64,000 nt of DNA from CAVQZA01 sp963718355 (GCA_963718355.1 CAVQZA010000007.1:1-64000), one strand, 5' to 3'. Shown: positions 42,144 to 50,537, counted from the first letter of the stretch. Numbers and translations are program-made. Notes: generated from the letters alone by a model not told the origin.

Positions 42144-42144
42144 C

Positions 42145-43353
42145 TCACTCGACCTCGATCTCGAACAGTTGCGCCGCCGCCTCGGCGCGCTCGAGCGCCT
42201 CCAGATTCGTATCTCCGACAGCAAGCACGTAGCCGCGACGGTCCGCGTCCACCTGCACCGGTCTGATCGTTTCGCCCACCGTGAAGTACACCTCCGCCTG
42301 CCGAACGCCTGTGAACGCCAGTACCCGCTCGAGCCCGGAGATGCCTGTCACCGTGCCAGCAGGGAGAGGCCCAGGCTCTGCGGTCAGAAAGCGTACAGCG
42401 AGCGGCTGCGACCGTGAAGGGGTGACGAGCGCGTCCGGCACGGGCTCGCCGAACGCCTGGAGGATTGCGATGTCGAGCAGCTCGATGCCGGTGCCCTCGC
42501 GGACGACGTCGGCCATCTGGCCGCCCGGGATCCGCGCCGCGACCTCGACGGCCTGCACCTCGCCCGACTCCTTGGCGAGCAGCTGCGGGAAGGCGATCCC
42601 GTTCTCGAGCCCGAGCGCGCGCACCGATGCCGCCGCGACCCGTTCCGCCTCTTCGAGCGCGTCGCCGTAGAGCGTCGTCGGATAGATGTGAATCCAACCG
42701 ACGCCGAAGCCGGGACCGTCGGGGCGCAGCCGGTCGGAGAGCGTGAGCAGGGTCACCTCGCCGTCGCGGACGACAGCGATCCCGTTCAGCTCGAGCCCGT
42801 CCGTGAACTCCTCGAGGATCGCCTCCTGAGTGGGCGACTCGGCGAGGGCGGAGTGGAGATGCGTGTCGAGGTCGTCGAGCGACTCGAGCCGGTAGAGGCC
42901 GCGCTGCCCGCCGGAGTTCGCCGGCTTGAGCACGGCCGGGAAGCCGACCGTCTCGGCGGCGACGTGCGAGTCCTGGAGGCCGTGCACTGCGGCGAAGCGG
43001 GGCTGAGGAACGCCGTGATCGGCGAACAGCCGTCGCATCACGACCTTGTGCGTCATCGCGTGCGCAACGCCGGGGCCGATCCCGGGCAGGCCGAGCGCGT
43101 CGGCGATCGCGGCGACGATCGGCACCGCGCGGTCGGCGGAGACGGTCATTACGCCGTCGACCTCGTGCCGGCGCGCGACCTCGATCACGGCTTCAAGGTC
43201 GCTGAAGTCGGTCGGCTCCGCGATGTCCGCGACGAGCATCCCCGGCCCGTCGGCGCTCTGGTCGACTGCGACGACGCGATACCCGAGCTCTTTGGCGCGG
43301 AGGATGCCGCGACGCTGGTGGCGGCCGCCGCCGACAAAAAGGAGCGTCTTCAT
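42145..43353 (-). CDS. ATP-grasp ligase
   Basis: The 402-residue protein begins KTLLFVGGGRHQRRGILRAK (pre-ATP-grasp domain) and has FPAVLKPANSGGQRGLYRL near residue 140, the nucleotide-binding loop, then VQAVEVAARIPGGQMADVV with metal-binding residues. The C-terminal part resembles that of carnosine-synthase/LysX-like ligases. It is the first gene of a tight three-gene minus-strand set with the deacetylase-like and second ATP-grasp genes. The 52-base gap upstream is a divergent promoter shared with the epimerase at 43406. The substrate is not identifiable. Confidence 0.82.
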   Translation of the reverse strand: MKTLLFVGGGRHQRRGILRAKELGYRVVAVDQSADGPGMLVADIAEPTDFSDLEAVIEVARRHEVDGVMTVSADRAVPIVAAIADALGLPGIGPGVAHAMTHKVVMRRLFADHGVPQPRFAAVHGLQDSHVAAETVGFPAVLKPANSGGQRGLYRLESLDDLDTHLHSALAESPTQEAILEEFTDGLELNGIAVVRDGEVTLLTLSDRLRPDGPGFGVGWIHIYPTTLYGDALEEAERVAAASVRALGLENGIAFPQLLAKESGEVQAVEVAARIPGGQMADVVREGTGIELLDIAILQAFGEPVPDALVTPSRSQPLAVRFLTAEPGPLPAGTVTGISGLERVLAFTGVRQAEVYFTVGETIRPVQVDADRRGYVLAVGDTNLEALERAEAAAQLFEIEVE

Positions 43354-43393
43354 CGCGGGACGATGCTACCCCGGTCGGCTCGGGCACGAGGGG

Positions 43394-43399
43394 TAGACT
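43394..43399 (+). promoter_or_regulatory. -10 box of the SDR epimerase gene
   Basis: TAGACT lies six bases before the GTG at 43406, which puts the transcript start on the start codon. It is one of several leaderless-type starts in this window. Confidence 0.45.
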
Positions 43400-43405
43400 C
43401 GCCCC

Positions 43406-44377
43406 GTGGCACTCGAGGGGAAGCGGATCTTCATCACCGGCGGCGCGGGCTTCATTGCGACGACGCTCGCGCGACTGCTCGTCGACGCGAACGAGATCGT
43501 CGCGCTCGACAACCTGCATCGCGACACGCGCAGCGGCACCGACCTCTCCGAGCACCCGAACTTCTCCTTCCACCAGGGTGACGTCCTCGACGCAGAGCTC
43601 GTCAAGGAGCTCGCGGAGGGCGCGACGCACATCGTCCACTGCGCGGCGATCGCCGGCGTCGACACGGTCCGCGAGAGCCCGGTGCGGACGATGCGCGTGA
43701 ACATGATCGGCACCTACAACGTGCTCGAAGCGGCGCTCGCGACCAAGCCGTCGCTCGAGCGGCTCGTCGACTTCTCGACGAGCGAGGTCTTCGGCACGCA
43801 TGCGTTTCGCGTCGAGGAGGGCCAGGTCTCGACGATCGGCTCGGTCGGCGAGGCGCGCTGGACCTACGCCGTCTCGAAGCTCGCGGGCGAGCACATGGCG
43901 CACGCCTACCACGACGAGCTCGGGCTCCCGTGTGTGACGGTGCACCCGTTCAACGTCTTCGGCCCGCGCCAGGAGGGCGGCGGAGCGATCCGCGCGTTCA
44001 TCGAGGCCGCACTCGCCGGCCGCGACCTGACGATCCACGGCGACGGCTCGCAGATCCGCGCGTGGTGCTACGTCGACGACATGGTCGACGGGACCCTGCT
44101 CTGCCTCGAGCGCGACGAGGCCGTCGGCCAGGCGTTCAACATCGGCAACGCGCGGGCGACCGTGACGATCTACGACCTCGCGCACCGGATCAAGCGGCTC
44201 ACCGGCTGCCCCGGCGAGATCGTCTTCCAGCCCCTCCACTACGCCGACGTCGAGCTCAGGATCCCGAACGTCGACAAGGCGCGCGAGCTGCTCGGCTTCG
44301 AGGCGAAGGTCGACCTCGACGAGGGTCTCGCGAGGACGATTGCGTGGTACAGAGAGCGGCTGCAGATACCGGTCTGA
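43406..44377 (+). CDS. NAD-dependent nucleotide-sugar epimerase/dehydratase (extended SDR)
   Basis: The 323-residue protein has the NAD-binding TGGAGFIATTLARLLVD, the catalytic serine region DFSTSEVFG, the YAVSK catalytic pair near residue 153, and HPFNVFGPRQEGGGAIRAFI for sugar-nucleotide binding. These place it among UDP-glucose epimerase and dTDP-glucose dehydratase relatives; the exact reaction cannot be fixed. It is followed by a DegT aminotransferase with overlapping ends, suggesting joint production of an amino sugar. GTG at 43406 has no Shine-Dalgarno but a -10 box in leaderless position. Confidence 0.88.
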   Translation: MALEGKRIFITGGAGFIATTLARLLVDANEIVALDNLHRDTRSGTDLSEHPNFSFHQGDVLDAELVKELAEGATHIVHCAAIAGVDTVRESPVRTMRVNMIGTYNVLEAALATKPSLERLVDFSTSEVFGTHAFRVEEGQVSTIGSVGEARWTYAVSKLAGEHMAHAYHDELGLPCVTVHPFNVFGPRQEGGGAIRAFIEAALAGRDLTIHGDGSQIRAWCYVDDMVDGTLLCLERDEAVGQAFNIGNARATVTIYDLAHRIKRLTGCPGEIVFQPLHYADVELRIPNVDKARELLGFEAKVDLDEGLARTIAWYRERLQIPV

Positions 44378-45438
44378 TCCGGCTCGGCAAGCCGGATGTC
44401 GGGGCGGAGGAGCTCGCGGCGGTCGCCGCGGTGCTCGAGAGCGGACAGCTCACGATGGGCCCGCTCGTCGAGGAGTTCGAGGGGCTCGTGGCCGGGGCGT
44501 GCGACGTTCCGCACGCCGTTGCGGTGTCGTCGGGGACGGCGGCGCTTCACCTCGCTGTGCTCGCGCTCGGCATCGGCCCCGGCGACGAGGTGATCGTGCC
44601 GGCCTACACCTTCCCGGCGACGGCTAACGTCGTCGCGCTCGCAGGCGCGAGGCCGGTGCTCGTGGACGTCGATCCGGAGACGATGAATCTCGACCTCGCG
44701 CTCCTCCCCGCTGCGCTGTCGTCGCGCACGAAGGCCGTACTCGCCGTTCACCTGTTCGGCCGGCCGCTCGACTGGGACGCGCTCGAGGCGGCCGTGCCGG
44801 AAGGAGTCGTGCTGCTCGAGGACGCGGCCGGTGCGCTCGGCGCGCGCTACCGAGGTCGCGCCTGCGGGAGCCTCGGCGCGGCGGGCTGCCTCTCGTTCCA
44901 CCCGCGCAAGACGGTGACGACCGGCGAGGGCGGCGCGGTGACGACCGCCGACGCGGATCTCGCCGAGGCGATCCGCCGCGGCCGCCACCACGGGATCGAC
45001 GCGCGCGGTGGCGCAGTCGACATCGCGGTGCCGAGCACGAACTACCGGCTCTCCGACCTGCTCTGCGCGGTCGGGATCCCGCAGCTGCGCCGGCTGCCGG
45101 AGCTCCTGGCCGCACGTCGTCGCGCCGCCGAGGGCTACACCGAGAGGCTCGCCGACGCGGTGCTGACGCCGTCCACGGATGCGGGCGACGAGCACGGCTG
45201 GCAGGCCTACGTCGTCCAGCTCGACCGCCGCGACGAGGCGCTCGCCGGCCTCCGCGCGCAGGGGATCGAGGCGCAGATCGGCACCTATGCCCTGCACCGC
45301 CTGAGCGCGTTCGCCGACCAGGGGCCGTTCCCCGGCGCCGACGCCGTCTTTCAGCGCGCGCTCGCGCTGCCGTTCCACACGTTTCTCTCCGACGCCGACC
45401 TCGACCGGGTCGCGGAGGCACTCCGTGCGTTTGCTTGA
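44344..45438 (+). CDS. DegT/DnrJ/EryC1-type sugar aminotransferase
   Basis: This PLP-dependent enzyme has AVSSGTAALHLAVLALG, PAYTFPATANVVALAGARPV, LLEDAAGALGARYRG and the PLP lysine in SFHPRKTVTTGEGG. With GTG at 44344 it has 364 residues and overlaps the epimerase by 34 bases. The family N-terminus (IRLGKPDVGAEELAAV) would instead begin at CTG 44374, which overlaps the epimerase stop as CTGA, the same four-base arrangement used by many ATGA and GTGA junctions here. It presumably aminates the keto-sugar made by the upstream SDR. Confidence 0.88.
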   Translation: MVQRAAADTGLIRLGKPDVGAEELAAVAAVLESGQLTMGPLVEEFEGLVAGACDVPHAVAVSSGTAALHLAVLALGIGPGDEVIVPAYTFPATANVVALAGARPVLVDVDPETMNLDLALLPAALSSRTKAVLAVHLFGRPLDWDALEAAVPEGVVLLEDAAGALGARYRGRACGSLGAAGCLSFHPRKTVTTGEGGAVTTADADLAEAIRRGRHHGIDARGGAVDIAVPSTNYRLSDLLCAVGIPQLRRLPELLAARRRAAEGYTERLADAVLTPSTDAGDEHGWQAYVVQLDRRDEALAGLRAQGIEAQIGTYALHRLSAFADQGPFPGADAVFQRALALPFHTFLSDADLDRVAEALRAFA

Positions 45439-45466
45439 CCGTGTTGTGAGTGAGTGTTAACTTACT
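45435..45466 (+). promoter_or_regulatory. tetR promoter with overlapping operator
   Basis: TTGACC at 45435-45440 and TTAACT at 45457-45462 (16-base spacer) form a promoter. The interrupted palindrome AGTGAGT-gtta-ACTTACT at 45449-45466 covers the -10 box. A related dyad with the same 7-4-7 spacing lies before the efflux gene at 46040, pointing to autorepression and control of the pump by the TetR protein. Confidence 0.6.
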
Positions 45467-45473
45467 TCGCAGC

Positions 45474-46019
45474 ATGGTGACGACGACACGCAAGACCGCC
45501 GAGATTCGCCGCGAGGAGATCCTCGACGCGGCCTCGATCGAGTTCGCCCAGGCGGGTCTTCACGGCACGTCGACCGACGCGATCGCCCGCCGCGCCGGCG
45601 TCTCGCAGCCCTACCTCTTCCGCCTCTTCGGCACCAAGCACCAGCTGTTCGTCGAGACGGTGCGGCGCTGCATGAGCGAGACGCTCGAGACCTTCGAGCG
45701 CGCGGCCCGGGGCCATTCGGGCGAGGAGGCGCTCCACGCGATCGGCGACGCCTACATGGAGCTGTTGGCCGATCGCACCCGGCTCCAGTCGCAGATGCAG
45801 GCCTATGTCGCCTGCGACGATCCCGAGGTGCGAGAGGTCGTCCGGGCCGGATTCGGCGGCCTGTTCGAGTTCGTGGAGCGCGTCTCCGGGGCCGATCGCC
45901 AGAGAGTCACCGGCTTCTTTGGGAAAGGGATGCTGCTGAACGTCGTCGCCTCGATGGGCCTGCTCGAGAACCCGGAGCCGTGGGCCGAGCGCCTGATGGA
46001 GGGCTGCAAGGAAGCCTGA
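45474..46019 (+). CDS. TetR-family transcriptional repressor
   Basis: The 181-residue protein has the TetR DNA-binding domain in its first 60 residues: RREEILDAASIEFAQAGLHG, then TDAIARRAGVSQPYLFRLFG. The remaining helices form the ligand-binding part. ATG at 45474 was chosen over a GTG at 45450 because the promoter and operator lie at 45435-45466. It precedes an MFS efflux gene by 56 bases on the same strand. The operator-like dyads in front of both genes suggest that it represses itself and the pump until a toxic compound binds. Confidence 0.9.
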   Translation: MVTTTRKTAEIRREEILDAASIEFAQAGLHGTSTDAIARRAGVSQPYLFRLFGTKHQLFVETVRRCMSETLETFERAARGHSGEEALHAIGDAYMELLADRTRLQSQMQAYVACDDPEVREVVRAGFGGLFEFVERVSGADRQRVTGFFGKGMLLNVVASMGLLENPEPWAERLMEGCKEA

Positions 46020-46039
46020 CCGTCTTTTTTTCCGCTGCA

Positions 46040-46057
46040 AGTAAGTAAGCAATCACT
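46040..46057 (+). promoter_or_regulatory. Second TetR operator-like dyad
   Basis: AGTAAGT-aagc-AATCACT has the same seven-four-seven layout and similar half-sites as the site before tetR. It lies between a run of seven T (46025-46031) and the Shine-Dalgarno aggaga (46064-46069) of the efflux gene. Confidence 0.5.
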
Positions 46058-46075
46058 AGATACAGGAGAGTTCCG

Positions 46076-47485
46076 ATGACCGCCAAAGCCCGCACGATCT
46101 GGACGTTTGCGATCACCTCGATCGCCCTCTTTATGGTCACCCTCGACAACCTCGTCGTCACGACGGCACTGCCGGTGATCCGCAAGGACCTCCACGCCAC
46201 GATCCAGGGGCTCGAGTGGACCGTCAACGCCTACACGCTGACCTTCGCCGTGCTGCTCCTGACCGGCGCCGCGCTCGGCGATCGCTTCGGGCGCAAGCGG
46301 ATGTTCGTGATCGGCCTTTCGATCTTCACCGGCGCCTCGGCCTTGGCCGCGCTCGCGCCGACGATGAACCTGCTGATCGCAGCGAGGGCGCTGCAGGGCG
46401 TCGGCGGTGCGATCGTGATGCCGCTCACCCTGACGATCCTCTCCGGCGCGGTGTCGCCCGAGCGGCGCGGCGTCGCGCTCGGCGCCTGGGGTGGAATCAG
46501 CGGGCTCGCGATCGCGATGGGCCCGCTCGTCGGCGGCGCGGTCGTGCAGGGGCTCTCGTGGCAGTGGATCTTCTGGCTCAACGTGCCGATAGGCCTGCTG
46601 ACGATCCCGTTCGCGCTCTCGCGCCTCACCGAGAGCCGCGGCCCCGATCGCGCGCTCGACCTGCCCGGCCTCGGCCTCGTCAGCGCCGGCCTGCTCGGCG
46701 TCGTCTGGGCGCTCGTGCGCGGCAATAGCGTCGGCTGGACGAGCCCGCAGATCGTGGCGACCTTCGTCGGCGGCCTGATCGTGCTCGGCCTGTTCGTCGC
46801 CTGGGAGCTCCGCGCCGCGGCGCCGATGCTGCCGATGCGCTTCTTCCGCAACCGCACCTTCGCGGCGGCGAACACCGCCTCGTTGTTCATGTTCTTCGGG
46901 ATGTTCGGGTCGATCTTCCTGCTCGCGCAGTTCCTCCAGACGGTGCAGGGCTACTCGCCGCTCCAGGCGGGGCTGCGGATCCTGCCCTGGACGATGGCGC
47001 CGATCTTCATCGCCCCGGTTGCCGGCGCGTTCTCGGATCGCATCGGCGGTCGCCCGCTGATGGCGGCCGGGCTCGGGCTCCAGGCGATCGGGCTCGCATG
47101 GCTCGCTGCCGTGTCGACGCCGACCGTTCCCTACGCGGATCTCGTCGTGCCGTTCATCCTCAGCGGCGTCGGCATGGCGCTCTTCTTCGCGCCGGTCGCC
47201 AACGTGGTACTCGGCGCGGTGCGGCGCGACGAGGAGGGCAAGGCATCCGGTGCCAACAACGCGATCCGGGAGCTCGGTGGAGTGCTCGGCGTCGCCGTTC
47301 TTGCCTCGATCTTCACGAGTCACGGCAGCTATGCCACGCCGCAGTCCTTCGTGAACGGGCTCACGCCGGCGCTCTATGTCGGTGCAGGTGTCGTGGCGCT
47401 CGGGGCACTCGCGGCGCTGATGATCCCGCGCCGCCGCCGGCTCCAGGAGGTCGCGGCGACGGCACCGGTCCTCGAAGCCGCGTAG
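46076..47485 (+). CDS. MFS drug efflux transporter (DHA2, EmrB/QacA type)
   Basis: The 469-residue protein has about fourteen membrane helices. Family motifs are TLDNLVVTTALPVI (motif D1 region), GDRFGRKRMF (motif A), ALQGVGGAIVMPLTLTIL (motif B) and GGISGLAIAMGPLVGG (motif C, antiporter type). It probably exports toxic organic compounds using the proton gradient. The ATG has aggaga seven bases upstream. The TetR gene upstream and the dyad at 46040 indicate drug-inducible expression. The substrate range cannot be predicted. Confidence 0.92.
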   Translation: MTAKARTIWTFAITSIALFMVTLDNLVVTTALPVIRKDLHATIQGLEWTVNAYTLTFAVLLLTGAALGDRFGRKRMFVIGLSIFTGASALAALAPTMNLLIAARALQGVGGAIVMPLTLTILSGAVSPERRGVALGAWGGISGLAIAMGPLVGGAVVQGLSWQWIFWLNVPIGLLTIPFALSRLTESRGPDRALDLPGLGLVSAGLLGVVWALVRGNSVGWTSPQIVATFVGGLIVLGLFVAWELRAAAPMLPMRFFRNRTFAAANTASLFMFFGMFGSIFLLAQFLQTVQGYSPLQAGLRILPWTMAPIFIAPVAGAFSDRIGGRPLMAAGLGLQAIGLAWLAAVSTPTVPYADLVVPFILSGVGMALFFAPVANVVLGAVRRDEEGKASGANNAIRELGGVLGVAVLASIFTSHGSYATPQSFVNGLTPALYVGAGVVALGALAALMIPRRRRLQEVAATAPVLEAA

Positions 47486-47506
47486 CCGCTGCTTACACTC
47501 TCGGCC

Positions 47507-48775
47507 ATGACAGCTCGCCGGCCGCTGCTGTTCTTCGCCGTTGCCGTCCTCGCGCTCAGCGTGGGGGCGGCGGCGGCCGTTCCTGCGACCCTCCCGTCGC
47601 CGTGCCTCCCCGAGACGATCGCGGCGCCTGCGGGGAGTGCGGTCGTCTCGTATCCGTCGCCGCCGTTCGCGTCGGTGACCTCGACCTCGGCAACACTCCT
47701 CGGTGCCTCCGACGCAGCGGGTGAGGCGGCGTTCGAGTACGGCGCCACGACTGCGTACGGCTCGTGCACGTCGCCGGCGGCGCTTTCCGGAGCGCAGGCC
47801 GTCTCGGCGCCGGTGACAGGTCTCGCGCCCGGAAGCACGTTTCACTTTCGCCTCGTCGTCGTGACAGCCGCCGGGCAGACGCTCGGCGAGGATCAGTCGT
47901 TCACGACGCAGGCCCAGCGCCTCGCTGCCGGGACGACGATTCTCGGCATCCGCGTCGGCGGTCTGACACCGGCCGCGGCGCTGGCGAAGGTGCGCGTCGC
48001 GTTCAACCGCCCGCTTCGCTTCGACTATCGCGGCAAGCGGTGGCGGGCGACGCCGCGACAGCTCGGGGCCGAGGCGGACCTGGCCGGCGCGGTTCAGCGC
48101 GGGCTCGCGACCGCCACGAGGCAGATCCCGGTCGGCGTCACCATCGACCCGGCGAAGCTCCAGGGCTACGCGGCGTACGTCGGGCGACTGCTCGGGAGGC
48201 CGCAGCAGCAGGGAAGCGTCGCGCTCGTCGGCACGCGGGCGGTCGTCGTACCGGCGCGCGGCGCGATCTCGGTCCGCCAGGCGACTCTCCAGGCAGCGAT
48301 GGCCAAGGAGCTCAGGACCGGCTCGCGGGCTGTGCTGACGGTGTCCGTGACCCAGACCGCGGCGCCCGGGACGGGAGCGCTCGCAATCGTCGTCAGCCTC
48401 GGAGAGCAGTCGCTGACCCTCTACAAGGACGGCAACGTCGTCCTGAAGACGCCCGTCACGACGGGCCGGCCGGCGCTGCCGACACCGGTGGGGAGCTACG
48501 ACATCGCGTGGCGACGGAGCCCGTACACGTTCAACTCACCATGGCCGAAGGGCAGTCCGTACTACTACCCGCCGGCGCCGGTCACCTGGGCGATGTTCTT
48601 CTACGACAACGACTTCCTCCACGACGATCCGGCCGAGCCCGCGAGTGCGTTCGGGCGCGGCTCGAACCTCGGCCCGTACGCGAGCCACGGCTGCGTCCAC
48701 GTTCCCACCGACGTGATGCGAACCCTGTACTACACGGTTCCCGATCACACGCCCGTGATCGTCGCCGATAGCTGA
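47507..48775 (+). CDS. Exported L,D-transpeptidase (YkuD) with fibronectin-like region
   Basis: The 422-residue protein has a signal peptide (LLFFAVAVLALSVGAAAAVP), a fibronectin type III-like segment (about 50-135, FEYGATTAYGSC then TGLAPGSTFHFRLVVV), a middle region related to the peptidoglycan-binding domain that precedes YkuD, and the catalytic YkuD domain from about 290. H394-G-C396 in ASHGCVHVP is the catalytic motif. It makes 3-3 cross-links in peptidoglycan or attaches proteins to it. It is the last gene on this strand before a convergent neighbour and a hairpin at 48816. Confidence 0.9.
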   Translation: MTARRPLLFFAVAVLALSVGAAAAVPATLPSPCLPETIAAPAGSAVVSYPSPPFASVTSTSATLLGASDAAGEAAFEYGATTAYGSCTSPAALSGAQAVSAPVTGLAPGSTFHFRLVVVTAAGQTLGEDQSFTTQAQRLAAGTTILGIRVGGLTPAAALAKVRVAFNRPLRFDYRGKRWRATPRQLGAEADLAGAVQRGLATATRQIPVGVTIDPAKLQGYAAYVGRLLGRPQQQGSVALVGTRAVVVPARGAISVRQATLQAAMAKELRTGSRAVLTVSVTQTAAPGTGALAIVVSLGEQSLTLYKDGNVVLKTPVTTGRPALPTPVGSYDIAWRRSPYTFNSPWPKGSPYYYPPAPVTWAMFFYDNDFLHDDPAEPASAFGRGSNLGPYASHGCVHVPTDVMRTLYYTVPDHTPVIVADS

Positions 48776-48815
48776 CTGGCGCCGCGCGGGCGGAGGTGAG
48801 AAGATCCGCGCCGGT

Positions 48816-48840
48816 GCGCGTCCCGGGCGGCGGGACGCGC
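48816..48840 (+). terminator. Strong hairpin between convergent genes
   Basis: GCGCGTCCC and GGGACGCGC form a perfect nine-base-pair stem with a seven-base loop. It lies in the 68-base gap between the L,D-transpeptidase and the opposite-strand DUF402 gene, so it could end both transcripts. No T-run follows on either strand. Confidence 0.5.
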
Positions 48841-48843
48841 GCC

Positions 48844-49401
48844 CTATCTCCGGTCCCAGCCTTGCGGCAGGCGCGGCGCGGGCCAGCCGGGCTCCGGGCG
48901 CCAGTCCTCCCAGCCGGTCGGCCACGGCGGGTCGGCGACGACCCGATTCGCCTCGGCCCAGACGACGTCGGCGTCGAGCAGGCCGAGCGCCGCGGTCTGC
49001 TCCAACTCGTCCTCGTCCTTCCAGCGCCGACGGCCGTCCGGCTCGATGATCAGGTCGAGCTTCCAGTCGGAGTAGTCGAAGCCGACGGCGGTGCGGCGGG
49101 CCGGCTCCTCGAAGTTGACGTACCAGTTCTCGAGCGCGCCGTCGGCGAAGAAGAGCCACATCGAATGGGCGACGCCGGGGCGGATCAGCGCGATCGCCTC
49201 GCGTTTGATCTCGCGCTCGACGAGCTGCCACGCCGGCTGTGGGATACGGAGAATCGTGCCGTCGGGCCCTGCGGGGAGGCGCGCCTCGGAGCCGGCCGGC
49301 ATCCAGACGACGGTGAGGTCGTCGCGCTCCTCGACCACCCGCGCCGAGTGCGCGCGCCAGATCCCGTCGAACCAGATATCGCGGAGGACGAGGTTCGTCA
49401 T
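48844..49401 (-). CDS. DUF402 domain protein
   Basis: The 185-residue product contains WYVNFEEPARRTAVGFDYSD, KLDLIIEPDGRRRWKDEDEL and AAALGLLDAD-like residues, the signature of DUF402/FomD-type proteins. Some DUF402 members hydrolyse nucleotide-linked compounds (FomD on CMP-linked intermediates, a nucleoside di/triphosphatase in Staphylococcus), using metal ions bound by these acidic residues. ATG at 49401 is the start. It is divergent from the zinc alcohol dehydrogenase, 32 bases away. The substrate here is unknown. Confidence 0.82.
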   Translation of the reverse strand: MTNLVLRDIWFDGIWRAHSARVVEERDDLTVVWMPAGSEARLPAGPDGTILRIPQPAWQLVEREIKREAIALIRPGVAHSMWLFFADGALENWYVNFEEPARRTAVGFDYSDWKLDLIIEPDGRRRWKDEDELEQTAALGLLDADVVWAEANRVVADPPWPTGWEDWRPEPGWPAPRLPQGWDRR

Positions 49402-49419
49402 CGGGTGAGGTTATCGCCG

Positions 49420-49425
49420 TAGGAT
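49420..49425 (+). promoter_or_regulatory. -10 box of the alcohol dehydrogenase gene
   Basis: TAGGAT lies eight bases before the ATG at 49434, giving a leaderless or nearly leaderless transcript. The same hexamer at a similar distance is found before the flavoprotein gene at 26075. Confidence 0.45.
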
Positions 49426-49433
49426 CGTGCGTG

Positions 49434-50537
49434 ATGCAGATCAGGGCCGCCGTCCTCGAGGAGTTCGGAGCGCCGCTCGTCGTACGGGAGATCGAGCTGG
49501 CGGAGCCGCGGGCCGGTGAGGTGCTCGTCCGGCTCGTCGCTTGCGGCGTCTGCCACACGGATCTCTACACCGCGTCGGGCGCCGATCCGTCCGGGTACGC
49601 GCCGACGGTGCTCGGCCACGAGGGCGCGGGCGTCGTCGAGCGGGTCGGCGAGGGCGTCGGCTCGGTCGTCCCCGGCGATCACGTCGTGACGCTGTTCTCG
49701 CCGCAGTGCCGCGAGTGCGTCCATTGTCTGAGCGAGCGGACGAACCTCTGCCTCGCGATCCGTGAGCAGCAGAACCAGGGCTATCTGCCGGACGGGACTA
49801 CGCGCCTGTCGAGCGGAGGCGAGCCGATTCGCCACTTCATGGGCACCTCGACGTTCGCGGAGTACACCGTGATGCCGGAGATCGCGCTCGCGAAGATCAA
49901 TCCCGAGGCGCCGCTCGAGGGCGCGTGCCTGTTCGCGTGCGGGCTCTCGACCGGGCTCGGCGCCGCGATCAATACCGCGCGCGTGGAGCCCGGTTCGACG
50001 TGCGTCGTGTTCGGTGCGGGGATGGTCGGCCTCGGCGCGGTGATCGGGTGTCGTCTGCAGGGCGCCGAGCGGATCGTCTGCGTTGATCTCTCCGACGACC
50101 GCCTCGCCCTGGCCATCTCGCACGGCGCCACCGAGACCCTCGTCGGCGGAGACGGCACGGTCGAGCGGATCCTCGAGCTCACCGGCGGCTTCGGCGCCGA
50201 CTACACGTTCGAGGCGACGGGCAACGTCGCGGTGATGCGCCAGGCGGTCGAGTCGGCGCGGATGGGCTGGGGCCTCTGCACCGTCGCAGGCGTGGCCGGA
50301 AGGGGCGAGACCCTCGACATCGTGCCGCGCTACCTGATCACCGGACGCCGGGTCGCGGGCTCGTCGTTCGGCGGCGTCAAGGGCCGCGACGGCGTCCCGC
50401 GCCTCGTCGAGCGCTGGCTCGCCGGCGAGATCGACGTCGAATCGTTCATCTCGCACCGGATAGCGCTCGACGAGGTGAACCGCGGCTTCGAGCTGATGGA
50501 GGCCCAGGACGGCATCCGCAGCGTGATCAGCTTTTGA
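49434..50537 (+). CDS. Zinc-dependent alcohol dehydrogenase, class III-like
   Basis: The 367-residue protein keeps both zinc sites: catalytic C40 and H62 (GVCHTD, LGHEGAG) with a later cysteine in FACGLSTGLG, and structural C92, C95, C98 and C106 (QCRECVHCLSERTNLC). VFGAGMVGLGAVIG binds NAD. The overall pattern matches class III enzymes, which oxidise S-hydroxymethyl adducts of glutathione or mycothiol during formaldehyde detoxification. The natural thiol in this organism is not known. The ATG directly follows a GTG; the -10 box at 49420 favours leaderless translation. Its stop overlaps the FkbM gene. Confidence 0.88.
   Translation: MQIRAAVLEEFGAPLVVREIELAEPRAGEVLVRLVACGVCHTDLYTASGADPSGYAPTVLGHEGAGVVERVGEGVGSVVPGDHVVTLFSPQCRECVHCLSERTNLCLAIREQQNQGYLPDGTTRLSSGGEPIRHFMGTSTFAEYTVMPEIALAKINPEAPLEGACLFACGLSTGLGAAINTARVEPGSTCVVFGAGMVGLGAVIGCRLQGAERIVCVDLSDDRLALAISHGATETLVGGDGTVERILELTGGFGADYTFEATGNVAVMRQAVESARMGWGLCTVAGVAGRGETLDIVPRYLITGRRVAGSSFGGVKGRDGVPRLVERWLAGEIDVESFISHRIALDEVNRGFELMEAQDGIRSVISF

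Noticed and set aside
45803..47845. Long minus-strand open frame across tetR and the MFS gene
   Set aside because: Arginine/glutamate-rich shadow of recognised + strand genes; no recognisable domain.
48816..48840. Hairpin between convergent genes as a regulatory RNA element
   Set aside because: Its position between two gene ends is explained by transcription termination or simple GC-rich dyad formation.
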